DNA of 64,000 nt, from the NCBI GenBank assembly GCA_021773095.1, contig JAJFKR010000029.1, positions 1-64,000 on the forward strand, in the 5' to 3' direction. Position numbers and translations under genes: made by a program. Under the pieces are notes generated by a model that was given only the letters and a program-made list of their open reading frames with translations, was not told where the DNA came from and ran no database searches. The DNA comes from Woeseiaceae bacterium (GTDB lineage Bacteria > Pseudomonadota > Gammaproteobacteria > Steroidobacterales > Woeseiaceae). Below are positions 52,438 through 62,800 of this stretch, piece by piece (the first letter of the stretch is position 1; each line of letters starts with the position of its first letter).

Positions 52438-55311
52438 TCATTGATAAGATGACGGTTGCGAACAATGCGCTACCGCAATCCTTCGAAAAGTGTTTTTCTT
52501 AGCGCCGCTTAGAGTTTTTCCAGCAAACGAGGAAAAGCCCGACGTGGTTTTATCGGCATAACACTGACAATACGTTTCGCGTTCGATGCCGTTGGCGGGG
52601 AAGCGGCTGCCTTGAACGCAAGACGCGTATTCCGTCTTACGCATCTCGGGAAGGTTCAGGCAAACGGCGGCACGAGTTGTGAGAGTGCCAAGAATCACGG
52701 TCTGTTGCAGGTCCGGGCCCATTTCCAGTCGCTTGGCCAGAAACTTCCCGGCAAAACATTCACATTCGAAATTAGTGCGAAACTTCGCCTGTGCATAACA
52801 CATTGCTTTGACCTCCTCGGCTTCTTTTTCGGCGTCACTCATGACCGGTGCGGAGCCCGCTGTGCTTGAGTTTGCTTTGTCAATTGAGCTGCCGGACGGA
52901 TTTATTGTTCCGGTCATTTGCGAGTTCGAACTAACCGAACCCGTTGCTTCCAGGCGCTCCGTGAAAGGCAGATTGATAGGAAAGGGATGAATTTGCCGCA
53001 ATTCGCCCAACCCACCGTGTTTTTGCCCGTCTGGCGCAGACCTGCGGATCAGCTCGCCACCTGCAAGTGAGACGCTTAGCAGCTCTTTCAATGTGCCGCG
53101 TGTCGCGGCAAAGACGATTCGGTTTTTTTCCGCCAGCACAAAATAATCGGGGTTGGATTCGTAAAGCGGGGTTGACCAGAGTGTTTGCGCCCTCGTGGTG
53201 AAGGTGCGGTTTTCGGCATGTACCTGCCCGTTCGGGAAAAATGGCGTCAGTCTGACAGTTTTCCCGGTTCGCACATCGTAAAGCCAGGTACCGATTTCGC
53301 TGAACGAACCGGTTCGTCTCGCATAGACATAGCGATTTTCATCGACCCAGGTCGGGGGGTTCTTGAGCAACGCCGGTAAGCGGATCGCGCTGCCATTAAT
53401 GCGATCGATGCGAAACCGTTTTTCCACTCGCCGTGTTCCTGGTGGTGGGTTTTGCTGTAGGTATCCCAGCAGTGTCACATCGAGAAACTGCCCGCCTGGA
53501 ATTATTGCCTTCCTGACAAAGCCGCCGTGAATCAGGGAAAAGGGCAGCTCGGCTACTACATCCGGAATATCAGCAATGATCATTCTCTTGCGCTGTGCAA
53601 GATCGAACCAGCCAATCTGCGCCCCCGAACCCCAACCGACAAAAATGTCGCTGCCAAGCCAGTCCTGGACCCTGAGGTCTACAATGCGACGCGGTTGTTT
53701 CTGTGTTCCCACGTAATGTCTTTCATCGATGGTTGAGTCGAAACTGAAGGTCTCATTATTGACGCAATCGAAGACGTGTAGCAGGCTTTCACCGCCGGCC
53801 GCAGTGTAGGTCATACGTCCGCCATCGCTGAGGAGAAGGAAGCGACCGTCGGGACTGCCTTGTGCATTCGCATTAAGTGCCTTGGTTTCGGCCAGCTCCG
53901 TGATGTCGCCGGTCTGGGTATCAATGCGCAGAATGGGTTTCTGTGTCGCCTGGGGATTGTGAAAAAAGAAGTCTTGCCCGCACCAGGTAATTGGTTGCAG
54001 GTCGTTCAGCAAGCCAATGTTTGTCAGATTACGCGGTTCGCTGCTCGAATTGTCTTGCCAGTCAAGCGTACCAACCCAGAGATCACCTTCATGCAAACTC
54101 ACATACCGGGAGAGATCCGCTGCAACCCAGGTTTGGCCCTTGATCTCTGCAACCGGTGAAACAGGCGCACGTCCGCGAGGACCCAGTGTTTGCACATCCT
54201 CGGCACCGTAAGCCCCATAAGGCGGAACCGTCAAAGCATAGTTGCTGGTTACTCGCCAGAACTGGCCGGGCAGGTTACTGATGGGTGTCACGGTACGGTT
54301 TAGCCAGGCATCACTAACAACCTCCAGCGTATCGAGATTGATCAGCAAGTTGCCCATCTGGCCGTAGTCCGAAATTTCCCCCTTGAAGCGCCAGGGTTCC
54401 AGCTGGCGGGCAAAATCGTCTCGAATTTCTGCACTCTTCTCTGCACTCAGGGCAAAAATCGGCCCTCGCTGAACCACCAGTGAGTCGCCGTCGGCGGAGG
54501 CCGCATACCGGCCAACAGGAACACCGGGCTGGACCGGGCTTGCACGTTTTACCGTAAGCGAAAATTTAGGCGCAATTCCGCTGAGTATGAATTCGTTACG
54601 GTATTGAGGGTAAGGATGTTCGATGACGCCCTGCAGCGTGTGCGCATCTACCAGTTTCATCTCTCTCAAAACGATGGGTGTGTCGGCATATTGTCCATTG
54701 ATCTGCCGGCCCCAAACTTCGCCGTGATCCCTGAATATCTGCCACAGTTGCTGGAGCGGGTTAGGTAGATTATCGACGCGCTCTGACGGGTTGCTTGAGG
54801 TTTCTACTTGCGCCACGGCCGCAGTGGTTTCCGCCGTATCGATCACATAGGTCCCGGTTCTGAACAGGCTCAGGAGGTTACCGGCCCGGCCCTGGGGTGA
54901 AGGCCCCAGTATCACCTGCAACTGCGGGTCGCCGAGGCTGCCCATCAGAGCAAGGACTGCCGTGCCCTGCAAATCGATGACACTTCCTGCGGGTTTTGAT
55001 ATCTCGATGACAGCCAGGCCGTCCTGCTGGCGTCCCGTGCTCAGGTACAGCGGCTCGGTCAATTTCACGGTGATGGTGAGAGCGAGCTGATGAACGGTTA
55101 TCGGGCCTTGCCGGGTTTCCTTGACCAGACTCTTCGACCAATCCTGCAAATCAAAGGCTGCATTGAGCTGGCCTCTGATCGCTTGTTCGAATTGTTGTGT
55201 TGAAACACCGTCCGCTTCGGCGCTGTTTGCGGGTGTGCTGTAAAGGAAAAGCGAGATAAAAATGAGAAGAACAGACGTCAGTAATTTTTCGGGCGCCATC
55301 GAGTTATGCAT
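52438..55311 (-). CDS. Large exported propeller-like protein with Cys-rich tail
   Basis: The ATG at 55311 has AGGA 6-7 nt upstream. A signal peptide (LLTSVLLIFISLFLYSTPAN) is followed by an N-terminal domain of about 250 residues, then by blade-like segments in the middle (FLLLSDGGRMTYTAAGGESL; IRLPALLKNPPTWVDENRYV; TIVFAATRG-type strands), suggesting a WD40/TolB-like beta-propeller. The last 110 residues hold about eight Cys (CYAQAKF, CECFAGK, YCQCYADK), probably disulphide-bonded outside the cytoplasm. Function unknown; 957 residues. Confidence 0.65.
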   Translation of the reverse strand: MHNSMAPEKLLTSVLLIFISLFLYSTPANSAEADGVSTQQFEQAIRGQLNAAFDLQDWSKSLVKETRQGPITVHQLALTITVKLTEPLYLSTGRQQDGLAVIEISKPAGSVIDLQGTAVLALMGSLGDPQLQVILGPSPQGRAGNLLSLFRTGTYVIDTAETTAAVAQVETSSNPSERVDNLPNPLQQLWQIFRDHGEVWGRQINGQYADTPIVLREMKLVDAHTLQGVIEHPYPQYRNEFILSGIAPKFSLTVKRASPVQPGVPVGRYAASADGDSLVVQRGPIFALSAEKSAEIRDDFARQLEPWRFKGEISDYGQMGNLLINLDTLEVVSDAWLNRTVTPISNLPGQFWRVTSNYALTVPPYGAYGAEDVQTLGPRGRAPVSPVAEIKGQTWVAADLSRYVSLHEGDLWVGTLDWQDNSSSEPRNLTNIGLLNDLQPITWCGQDFFFHNPQATQKPILRIDTQTGDITELAETKALNANAQGSPDGRFLLLSDGGRMTYTAAGGESLLHVFDCVNNETFSFDSTIDERHYVGTQKQPRRIVDLRVQDWLGSDIFVGWGSGAQIGWFDLAQRKRMIIADIPDVVAELPFSLIHGGFVRKAIIPGGQFLDVTLLGYLQQNPPPGTRRVEKRFRIDRINGSAIRLPALLKNPPTWVDENRYVYARRTGSFSEIGTWLYDVRTGKTVRLTPFFPNGQVHAENRTFTTRAQTLWSTPLYESNPDYFVLAEKNRIVFAATRGTLKELLSVSLAGGELIRRSAPDGQKHGGLGELRQIHPFPINLPFTERLEATGSVSSNSQMTGTINPSGSSIDKANSSTAGSAPVMSDAEKEAEEVKAMCYAQAKFRTNFECECFAGKFLAKRLEMGPDLQQTVILGTLTTRAAVCLNLPEMRKTEYASCVQGSRFPANGIERETYCQCYADKTTSGFSSFAGKTLSGAKKNTFRRIAVAHCSQPSSYQ

Positions 55312-55487
55312 ACAGTTTCCTATGTCAGGTGAATGAAACCAATACGAGTTTGGAGACATGCAAACTACAAGAATTCCAGTGTCAAATGTAGTGATTATCT
55401 GCAATCCCGAGGAGAGTAGCCGCGTAGCCCGCGATAAGTTCCCCGGTATAGCCAAGCGCTATTTTGTTCGACTGGTCGACTTTTTCT

Positions 55488-56450
55488 CTAACGAGCCTGC
55501 GCGCCCCTGATAGCAGTTTCTATGAGATTGAGCGCGGCCTTTCGGCTCACGCCGTCAGGATCCAGACTGAATGACGGAGTGGATGCTATCCCGAGTGCGA
55601 CAGTCTTGGGGTTTTCGAACATCATTGTCATTGCCGCGGCCAGGTCTTTGCTGCTCGGACCGTCGGCTACGGCCAGGCCATGCCCGGGTACTTCTGCCGG
55701 ATCAAGCACGTCCATATCGATGTGAACGTAGATAACATCGACTCTGTCGGCGAGGTCGTGCATCTGCTTTTTCAGGTTGGCGGATAGCTCGCGAACATCC
55801 TGCACAGAAAATTGCTGGACCTCATACTCGGTAAAACGACCCGCCTCGAGCGGATCCAGGTCACGTACGCCACCCCAGACGATGTCACTCATGGGCAACG
55901 GCTCTGCCAATCCGGTCGTCTTGCGAATATTGTGCAGTGCGTGCCCTGCAGCGATTGCCACGGGCATGCCACCGAGCATTCCGGACAGCGTGGTTTCCGG
56001 AGTATTGAAATCGCCGTGTGCGTCGATAAAGACCAGCCCAACGCGTCGTGCATTACCATCAGAATCGTATTTTAGTCCCGAAAGCATGCCGAGCAAATCG
56101 TTGCAGTTCGCTTCCAGGCCAATCGTGATCAGATCGTCCTGCAATCCTTCACGAACCGCATCGGCAAAATTCGCATTAGCCATTGCCATGCGATTCCATT
56201 CACCGTACTGACGCTCCTGCTCGGCATTCAGGCGAATGTCCTGAATGGGCCGGATCAGCTCGCCACCCCATTCACCGATAAGCCGTTCAAGCCCCGCAGC
56301 GTGAATGTAGTCAGGGTTGGTCGACAGCTCAGGCGAATTCCGCGCGCCACCGTACGGGTTCTTGATGACATCGACTTTGACCGCTGCATTTGCGGTGAGC
56401 GAAAAACTGGCGCTCAAAATAGTAATCAGAAAAAGGTGATTAAGTTCCAC
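55488..56450 (-). CDS. Exported ureohydrolase (arginase/agmatinase) homologue
   Basis: The protein is 320 residues with a signal peptide (LFLITILSASFSLTANA), which is unusual because the family is normally cytoplasmic. Metal motifs present are FIDAHGDFNTP (DAHxD, about 140) and VHIDMDVLDPAEVPG (DxDxxDP, about 240). The first motif, normally GGDHS with a His ligand, reads LEANCNDLLG here, so that ligand appears lost or replaced by Cys. It may hydrolyse a guanidino or formimino compound in the periplasm, or be altered in activity. It is co-directional with two amidohydrolase genes. Confidence 0.82.
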   Translation of the reverse strand: MELNHLFLITILSASFSLTANAAVKVDVIKNPYGGARNSPELSTNPDYIHAAGLERLIGEWGGELIRPIQDIRLNAEQERQYGEWNRMAMANANFADAVREGLQDDLITIGLEANCNDLLGMLSGLKYDSDGNARRVGLVFIDAHGDFNTPETTLSGMLGGMPVAIAAGHALHNIRKTTGLAEPLPMSDIVWGGVRDLDPLEAGRFTEYEVQQFSVQDVRELSANLKKQMHDLADRVDVIYVHIDMDVLDPAEVPGHGLAVADGPSSKDLAAAMTMMFENPKTVALGIASTPSFSLDPDGVSRKAALNLIETAIRGAQAR

Positions 56451-56475
56451 AATTCAATCCTCACTTACTCGCGAT

Positions 56476-58233
56476 TCATCTCCCACTCTCGTAAACCACC
56501 TTGCCATTAACGACAGTCATGATAATTCGCCCACCCAGGATACCGGCGGGATTTTCATCGGCGAGAACAAAAGGGTCCACATCCATGACGGTGAGATCCG
56601 CCCACCGACCGTTCTCAATTCTGCCGGTCTTGTCTTCACGAAAACTCGCGTAGGCAGACCACTTCGTATAAGCGCGCACGCTTTCATCCGCAGTCAATCT
56701 CTGATCAGCGTACCAGCCACCCTCCGGTTGCAGGTTTTTGTCCTGTCGTGTGATGGCCGAATGCAGGCCGTAAAATATGTCGTGATCCGACCCGGGATTA
56801 TCGGAATTGAACGTCAGCCTGGCGCCGGCTTCCCTCAGCGACCGCCATGCGTACGCTCCCAAGACTCTCTCCGGCCCCAGGCGCTCTACTGCCCACGTCT
56901 TGTCTTCCATCGCATGCGGCGGCTCCATCGACGCAATAATGCCCAGCTGTCCCAGGCGCGGAATATCTTCAGGGTCCAGTACCTGAGCATGTTCGATGCG
57001 ATGCCGGTTACTCGCGGTTGACGGATCTTCCTGAAATACAGCTTCGAGAATGTCAATTGCTTCGCGATTCCCCGCGTCGCCGATCGCGTGGATTGCAATC
57101 TGGAAACCGGCTTTCATCGCTTTTTCGTTAAGCGCCAGGTTGAAGCCGTAGTCATCTCCGCTGATGCCGCGATGACCGGGCCGATCCGCGTAATCGTAAA
57201 GGAGGCGTGCACCACGGGAACCAAGCGCACCGTCGTAATAGGCCTTGACGCTGCGCGTGACCAGCATGCTGTCCGTGTCACTGTCTGGACCCTGCTCGAT
57301 CCATTTTCGAATCAAACTTTCATCACGCAATGACAGCATCGCGTAGACGCGAACAGGTAACTGGTCGGCGGCTTCGAGCTCCTCGAGAATACTCATCGCT
57401 GTCGCATTTAGGCCGGCATCGTGTACCGTGGTGTATCCGTCCGCTGCCATTTGCCGGAGTCCAAGAGAGACTTGCTTCGTCAGGATTTCCCGCGATGGTT
57501 CCGGGAAGGCCTTTCTTAATAACTCCACGCCCCGGTTCAAAAACAGGCCGTTTGGCTGGCCGTCGGATCCGATGCGCATCTCACCGCCGACCGGCACCTT
57601 CGTTTCTGCGGTAATTCCCGCTGCGTCAATGGCCGCCTGGTTACCCCAGCCAGCAAATCCGTGCAGGCTGTCCATGAAAACCGGATGGTCGGGAACCGCT
57701 GAAGAAAGCAGCGCTTTGTCCGGGTAGCGATTTGCCCAGGCGCCTTCATCCCAGCCACGACCGATAATCCACTCGCCCTTTGGCACGGACTTCGCGCGCT
57801 CGACAATCAGCTCAACGGCCTGTTCCTCCGTCGCGATACCAACCAGGTTGACCTGGTCCAACAAAGCGCCCAACCCGAAGACGTGCGTATGCGAATCGAC
57901 CAGTCCCGGAATTACCGTTGCACCCGCGAGATCGATAATCCGACTCGAGCTCCCTTTGAGTGCCATTGCGGCTTTATTGCTGCCCACCAGAAGGATTTCG
58001 CCATCCTGGATTGCGATCGCTTCGGCATCAGGATGCCAGCCACTTTCGTCATGAGGTGCGTCGGGTGTGACGGTGCCATCGGGCGCGGCTTCGTCCCAGG
58101 TCAGCGTATACACTCGGGCATTGGTAAGGATCAGGCTGGCACTTTCGGTGCTGGAGACGTCGTCTGGACCCTGTGCGCAGCCTGCCACAAATGCCAGCAT
58201 AACGATGATTGTAAACAGGCTCAGTTGTCTCAT
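56476..58233 (-). CDS. YtcJ-like amidohydrolase, lipoprotein
   Basis: This 585-residue metal-dependent hydrolase has a lipobox (FVAGC, Cys19), so it is anchored in a membrane facing the periplasm. Active-site elements are VDSHTHVFGLG (HxH, about 118), AIHAIGDAGN (about 385), HRIEHAQ and TFNSDNPGSDHD (about 480). The family hydrolyses C-N bonds, often in amides or formamides. The frameshifted paralogue lies 17 bp upstream and the ureohydrolase 25 bp downstream. Confidence 0.92.
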   Translation of the reverse strand: MRQLSLFTIIVMLAFVAGCAQGPDDVSSTESASLILTNARVYTLTWDEAAPDGTVTPDAPHDESGWHPDAEAIAIQDGEILLVGSNKAAMALKGSSSRIIDLAGATVIPGLVDSHTHVFGLGALLDQVNLVGIATEEQAVELIVERAKSVPKGEWIIGRGWDEGAWANRYPDKALLSSAVPDHPVFMDSLHGFAGWGNQAAIDAAGITAETKVPVGGEMRIGSDGQPNGLFLNRGVELLRKAFPEPSREILTKQVSLGLRQMAADGYTTVHDAGLNATAMSILEELEAADQLPVRVYAMLSLRDESLIRKWIEQGPDSDTDSMLVTRSVKAYYDGALGSRGARLLYDYADRPGHRGISGDDYGFNLALNEKAMKAGFQIAIHAIGDAGNREAIDILEAVFQEDPSTASNRHRIEHAQVLDPEDIPRLGQLGIIASMEPPHAMEDKTWAVERLGPERVLGAYAWRSLREAGARLTFNSDNPGSDHDIFYGLHSAITRQDKNLQPEGGWYADQRLTADESVRAYTKWSAYASFREDKTGRIENGRWADLTVMDVDPFVLADENPAGILGGRIIMTVVNGKVVYESGR

Positions 58234-58250
58234 TGGTAATTACCTGTGGC

Positions 58251-59892
58251 CTAACGCGCCGAGTAAACAATCCTGGCACCGACCACTGTCATTTTTGCGG
58301 TAACGTTCTTAATGTCATTCGGGTTTATCGTGAGCAGGTTGTCGGACAGCACAACGAAATCAGCAAGTTTGCCAACGGTAATCGTACCTTTCATGCTCTC
58401 TTCGAAGCTCGCGTACGCCGTGTTCAGCGTATACGCCCGGATTGCCTCTTTCACCGTCAGTTTTTCCTCCGGGAACCAGCCGCCTTCCGGTCGCCCGGAC
58501 AGCGTTTTGCGCGTTACTGCCGCATACACTCCGAGCATTGGATTCAGATAGTAGCGGGATGCGTTGGTGCCCGGTGAATCAGAGCCGAAGCTGACCACTG
58601 CGCCGGAATCCCAGAGACGTCTGAACGCATAGGCGCCACGGGACCGGTCCCGGCCAATGCGCTCTTCCATCCAGCGCATGTCATCGGATGTGTGATATGG
58701 CTGGACTTCTGCGACGATGTTCAACGCCCCGGCACGTTCGATATCACGGTCCGTCATGACCTGCGCATGTACGAGGCGAAAACGACGATCTTTCTCGCCG
58801 TTTTTCAGAGTGATACGCTGCAGCATATCCATCAGGTAACCATTCGCCTCGTCTCCGATCGCATGCACCGTCAACTGAATGCCGTTGGCATCCGCTTCGA
58901 GTGCGAGCCGCTCCAGCCGGCTCTGCATTTCTTCCGGGTTATCGGGGCTGCGCTCAAACGGGAACATGATGTCGCGCCAGATACCGCGACTGGACGGGTT
59001 GTGGGTATACGGCTCATAAAAGCGTGCAGAACTGTTGCCCATGATGCCGTCGATCCACGCCTTGGTTGCGCCGAAGCGGATCCAGTCGTCACCGAAACCG
59101 ATCTTTATCCCCAGGTTCGCCATTGATTCCCACCGGTCCAGAGGCGGGCGAAAACGTGCGCGCGCAGTCATCTCATTTTTGTCGCGCAGCTCACGATAAA
59201 TGTCGACATAAAGCGGGTTCGATGTGATGTCGCAATAACTCGTCACGCTCTACACCGATCCCGTCGGGGTCCGGTTGCCCCTGGCGAATGCCGGCCAGTT
59301 CCAGAGCCACACTGTTCGCCAGGTAGACCTTGTGATCAAAGCGACGGACCAGTACCGGGCGATCCCGCGTAAACCCGTCGATCATGCGCTTGTTGGGCAG
59401 GAATAAACCTCCGTAGAGGTCGGCGGGATTCACTTCTTTGCCCGCTTCGGCTACCTCACCCGCCCCCCACGTTTCGTAGGCTGACCAGTCGCCGCCAGTA
59501 ATCCAGGTGCCTGCCGCATAACGGGAGTCCACCTCGCGAATGCGGGCCACAAACGAGGCCCGGTCCGATACATCCAGTAAATTAAGTCCGTAAAGCAGGC
59601 GACCGGTGCCTTCGAAATGCACATGATTGTCATAGAAACCCGGCGTTACGAACGCGCCGCCAAGATCGATGACCTCGGTGTCTGCTCCGATGTGTTGATC
59701 GACAGCGGCGTTTGAACCGACATAAATAAATCGTCCATTCAGCGTTGCAACGGCCTCCGCGCGAGGGTTCGCATCATCGACCGTCCAGAAAGTGCCGTTC
59801 CTGACGACCAGGTTTGCCTCTTGGGCATGCGCGTTGGATAACGAAGCACAACCGATAACTGCAAAGAGAACGATGCTGTGTTTCATTTTCAT
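58251..59892 (-). pseudogene. YtcJ-like amidohydrolase split by a frameshift
   Basis: Two frames make up one exported amidohydrolase. The first (59892-59191) has a signal peptide (MKMKHSIVLFAVIGCASLSN), the HxH motif YDNHVHFEGTG and RPVLVRRFDHKVYLANS. The second (59246-58251) continues SNPLYVDIYRELRDKN, VHAIGDEANG, RLVHAQVMTD and SFGSDSPGTN. The break lies between about 59200 and 59246, where the reading frame shifts by one base. All active-site residues are kept on the two pieces, so the lesion is recent or a sequencing error. It overlaps the upstream giant gene by 4 bp. Confidence 0.82.
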
Positions 59893-62800
59893 TCTGTCCA
59901 GGGGCGGCCTCCCATTGCTACCTGCCTGCGCCGGATCAGCGCAAGAACAAGCACAAACAGCAGCGACCAGGCGCCACCGCCGCCACCGCCGCCGTTATTC
60001 TGCGGTGGTGGTGGCAGTGGCGGTGGTGGCGGTGGTGCAACGTGTGGGTCGGTTCCCGCCCTGAACTCATCGAGGTTTGAGATGCCGTCGCTGTCGGGAT
60101 CGCCGGCAGCATCGTCGGTCAACGGATCGAGATTGTTATCGACCTCCCAACCGTCGGGCATGCCGTCGTTATCGGTATCCGAATTGTTGGGGTCGGTCGA
60201 CAAGCCGTTTTCCGTGACATTGTCGAGGTTATCGGCGTCGGGATCGTTTCCTGCATCGTCGGTCAACGGATCGAGATTGTTATCGACCTCCCAACCGTCG
60301 GGCATACCGTCGCTATCGGTGTCCGAATTATTGGGGTCGGTCGACAAGCCGTATTCCGTGACATTGTCCAGGTTGTCGACATCGGGATCGTTCAGTGCAT
60401 CGTCTACCACCGGGTCGAGCGCGTTGTCGACTTCCCAACCATCGGGCATTCGATCTCCATCCGAGTCAGCCGACGTCGGGTCCGTCAGGTAGGTAGTGAG
60501 CTCATCGAAATCGGTCAGCCCGTCAAAGTCGGAATCGGCAGTCACCGGGTTGGTCCCATGAAGATTAACTTCGTCACCGTCGGTCAGGCCGTCGGCGTCC
60601 GAGTCCGTATCCAGCGGGTCCGTTCCACTGAGGTACTCGTCGAGATTGAACAGGCCGTCACCGTCACTGTCGCTGGCGGCATCACTCGGGTCGTTCTTGT
60701 CCAGCCCGAACCGATCCTCCCAGAAATCCGGCATGCCATCAGTATCCTGATCGCCGGCGAGATCGATGGCAATGATTTCCGGGCTTTCACCGGGTGCCGC
60801 GCCGGTGATGAAGATCGTACCGTTGTTGCCGAGCGACAGCTTGCCCTGTACCGGGTGACTCCAAACCGATATATGCGTATCGAGGCTTATCGCGTGCACG
60901 TCGGTAAACGTGGACAGAAACACGTGCTCGGTCGTGACGATAATGGGACCGACAATGTCGGGCAAAGCTGTCCAGCGCCACAGCTCCGCACCCGTGCGCT
61001 CGTCGAAGGCAATCAGGTCGAACGATGTCGTTGCATAAACGACACCGTTTGCCGTGACCGGCGGACCGTTGAAACTGCCACTGACGGTCCAGTCCAGGTT
61101 TTGTGCGTCGAGGTCGTATTGCGCCAGACCATCCTGGAAATTTCCAAGTATCTTGTCGAAACCGCCGATAACGGGCGTGAATTCACGGGCAATACTCGTA
61201 TCGGGAACTTCAGAAGTGATAATAGCGACGTCACCGGTCTGAACGTTGACGGTCTGCAGGCGACCACGCTCGAAGTAGTACACAGAACCGTTGTCGACGG
61301 TGACCGCGGAGTTCCAGTTGCCGAAGAACCGGACGAACCAGTCAAGAGTCCCTGTATCGCCTCCGATGCGCGTAATTCCCGTGCCGCTCGCGGTTGCATC
61401 AGTGACGGCGTAGACGTTGCCAGCGAACGGAGTTGGTGCGAAATTGAGCGAATCAGCGCGTGGGAACGACGCCCGAAATCGTAAGGCGCCTGTAGCACTG
61501 TCGAGGGCCCAAAGATCGGAGCTGAAATCCAGTTGTCTGGATAGCACATACACTGTGCCGTCCGAAAGTGCGATCGGGCTCACCACTTGCGCGTCAGTCA
61601 ATTCCGACTGCCATTGGCGAGCGCCCGTGATCGTGTCAAGCGCGGCGACGAATGTCGCACCGGTACCGTCCTGGGCGACCACCCACGCTACGTTGTCACG
61701 CGATACAGCCTGGTGAATCAGCGACGAAGGAATGTCGAGTGGTGAACTGGTCCATTTCAACCGGAAGTCTACTGCCTTCGTGACGAATGGTACGTAACCA
61801 TTATGTTTCGGCCCGCCCTGGTGGGTCGTCCATGCAGCAGCTACCGGGAATGAAGCGGCTGACTGCGGATCGCTGCCGCCGTAGAATTCCTCGACATTAT
61901 TGAAGAGGTCGCTGTCCGGATCCGTGTCTGCATCGTTTGCGTCAAGCGCGTTGAGTCCATTGTCGATTTCCCATTTGTCGACAAGCAGGTCATCGTCCGT
62001 GTCGCGAGATATTGGCGATGTCCCGTGGATGTTGACCTCTTCGCCGTCAAACAGTCCGTCGCCGTCGCTATCCGCCACGAGAATGTCCGAGCCCGCCGCA
62101 AATTCGCCTGCGTTATCCAGTCCGTCAGCATCTGGATCAAGTGTCGCGTCCGCAGCATTGAGCGGGTCGAGCGCATTGTCGACCTCCCAGCCGTCTCCCA
62201 TACTGTCATTGTCGGTGTCGGGGTCGAGCGGATCGGACGAGTGCAGTCGCACTTCTTCCCGGTCGGTCAGGCCATCGTTGTCGGTGTCGCGAACCGACGG
62301 ATCGGTGCCGAACGTGAGTGCTTCCTCGCCATCCGAAAGGCCGTCGAAATCGGTGTCGTACGCCAGCGGATCCGAAAAGTGGATCGCAAGTTCCGCGTTG
62401 TCAGTCAGCCCATCGAAATCACTGTCTGCAAGCAGCGGATGTGTGTCGAGACCGAATTCCTCGAGGGCGGTGAAGCCGTCACCGTCCTCGTCAATTGCCG
62501 AATCGGCCGCGTTTCGCTCGCTCAATCCATGACTGCGCTCCCACCAGTCCGGGATACCGTCGCCGTCCCGGTCCGTGCCACCGCGGCTTACGGCATCGGG
62601 TATTGTTTCGGAAAAATTCGTAAAAAAATCGAACTCGAGGAAATCAAATCCCGACAGGTCCGTCGATGACAGCCCGACCGTCCTGATCGAGCTGGCGCAG
62701 GAGCAGTCGGTGCCGATCCAGAGTTGCCCGGCATCGCCGAGCGAAATGCTCGTGAGCGCATCACCGGAAAACACCTGCAGCGATCCGAGCAACGTACCGC

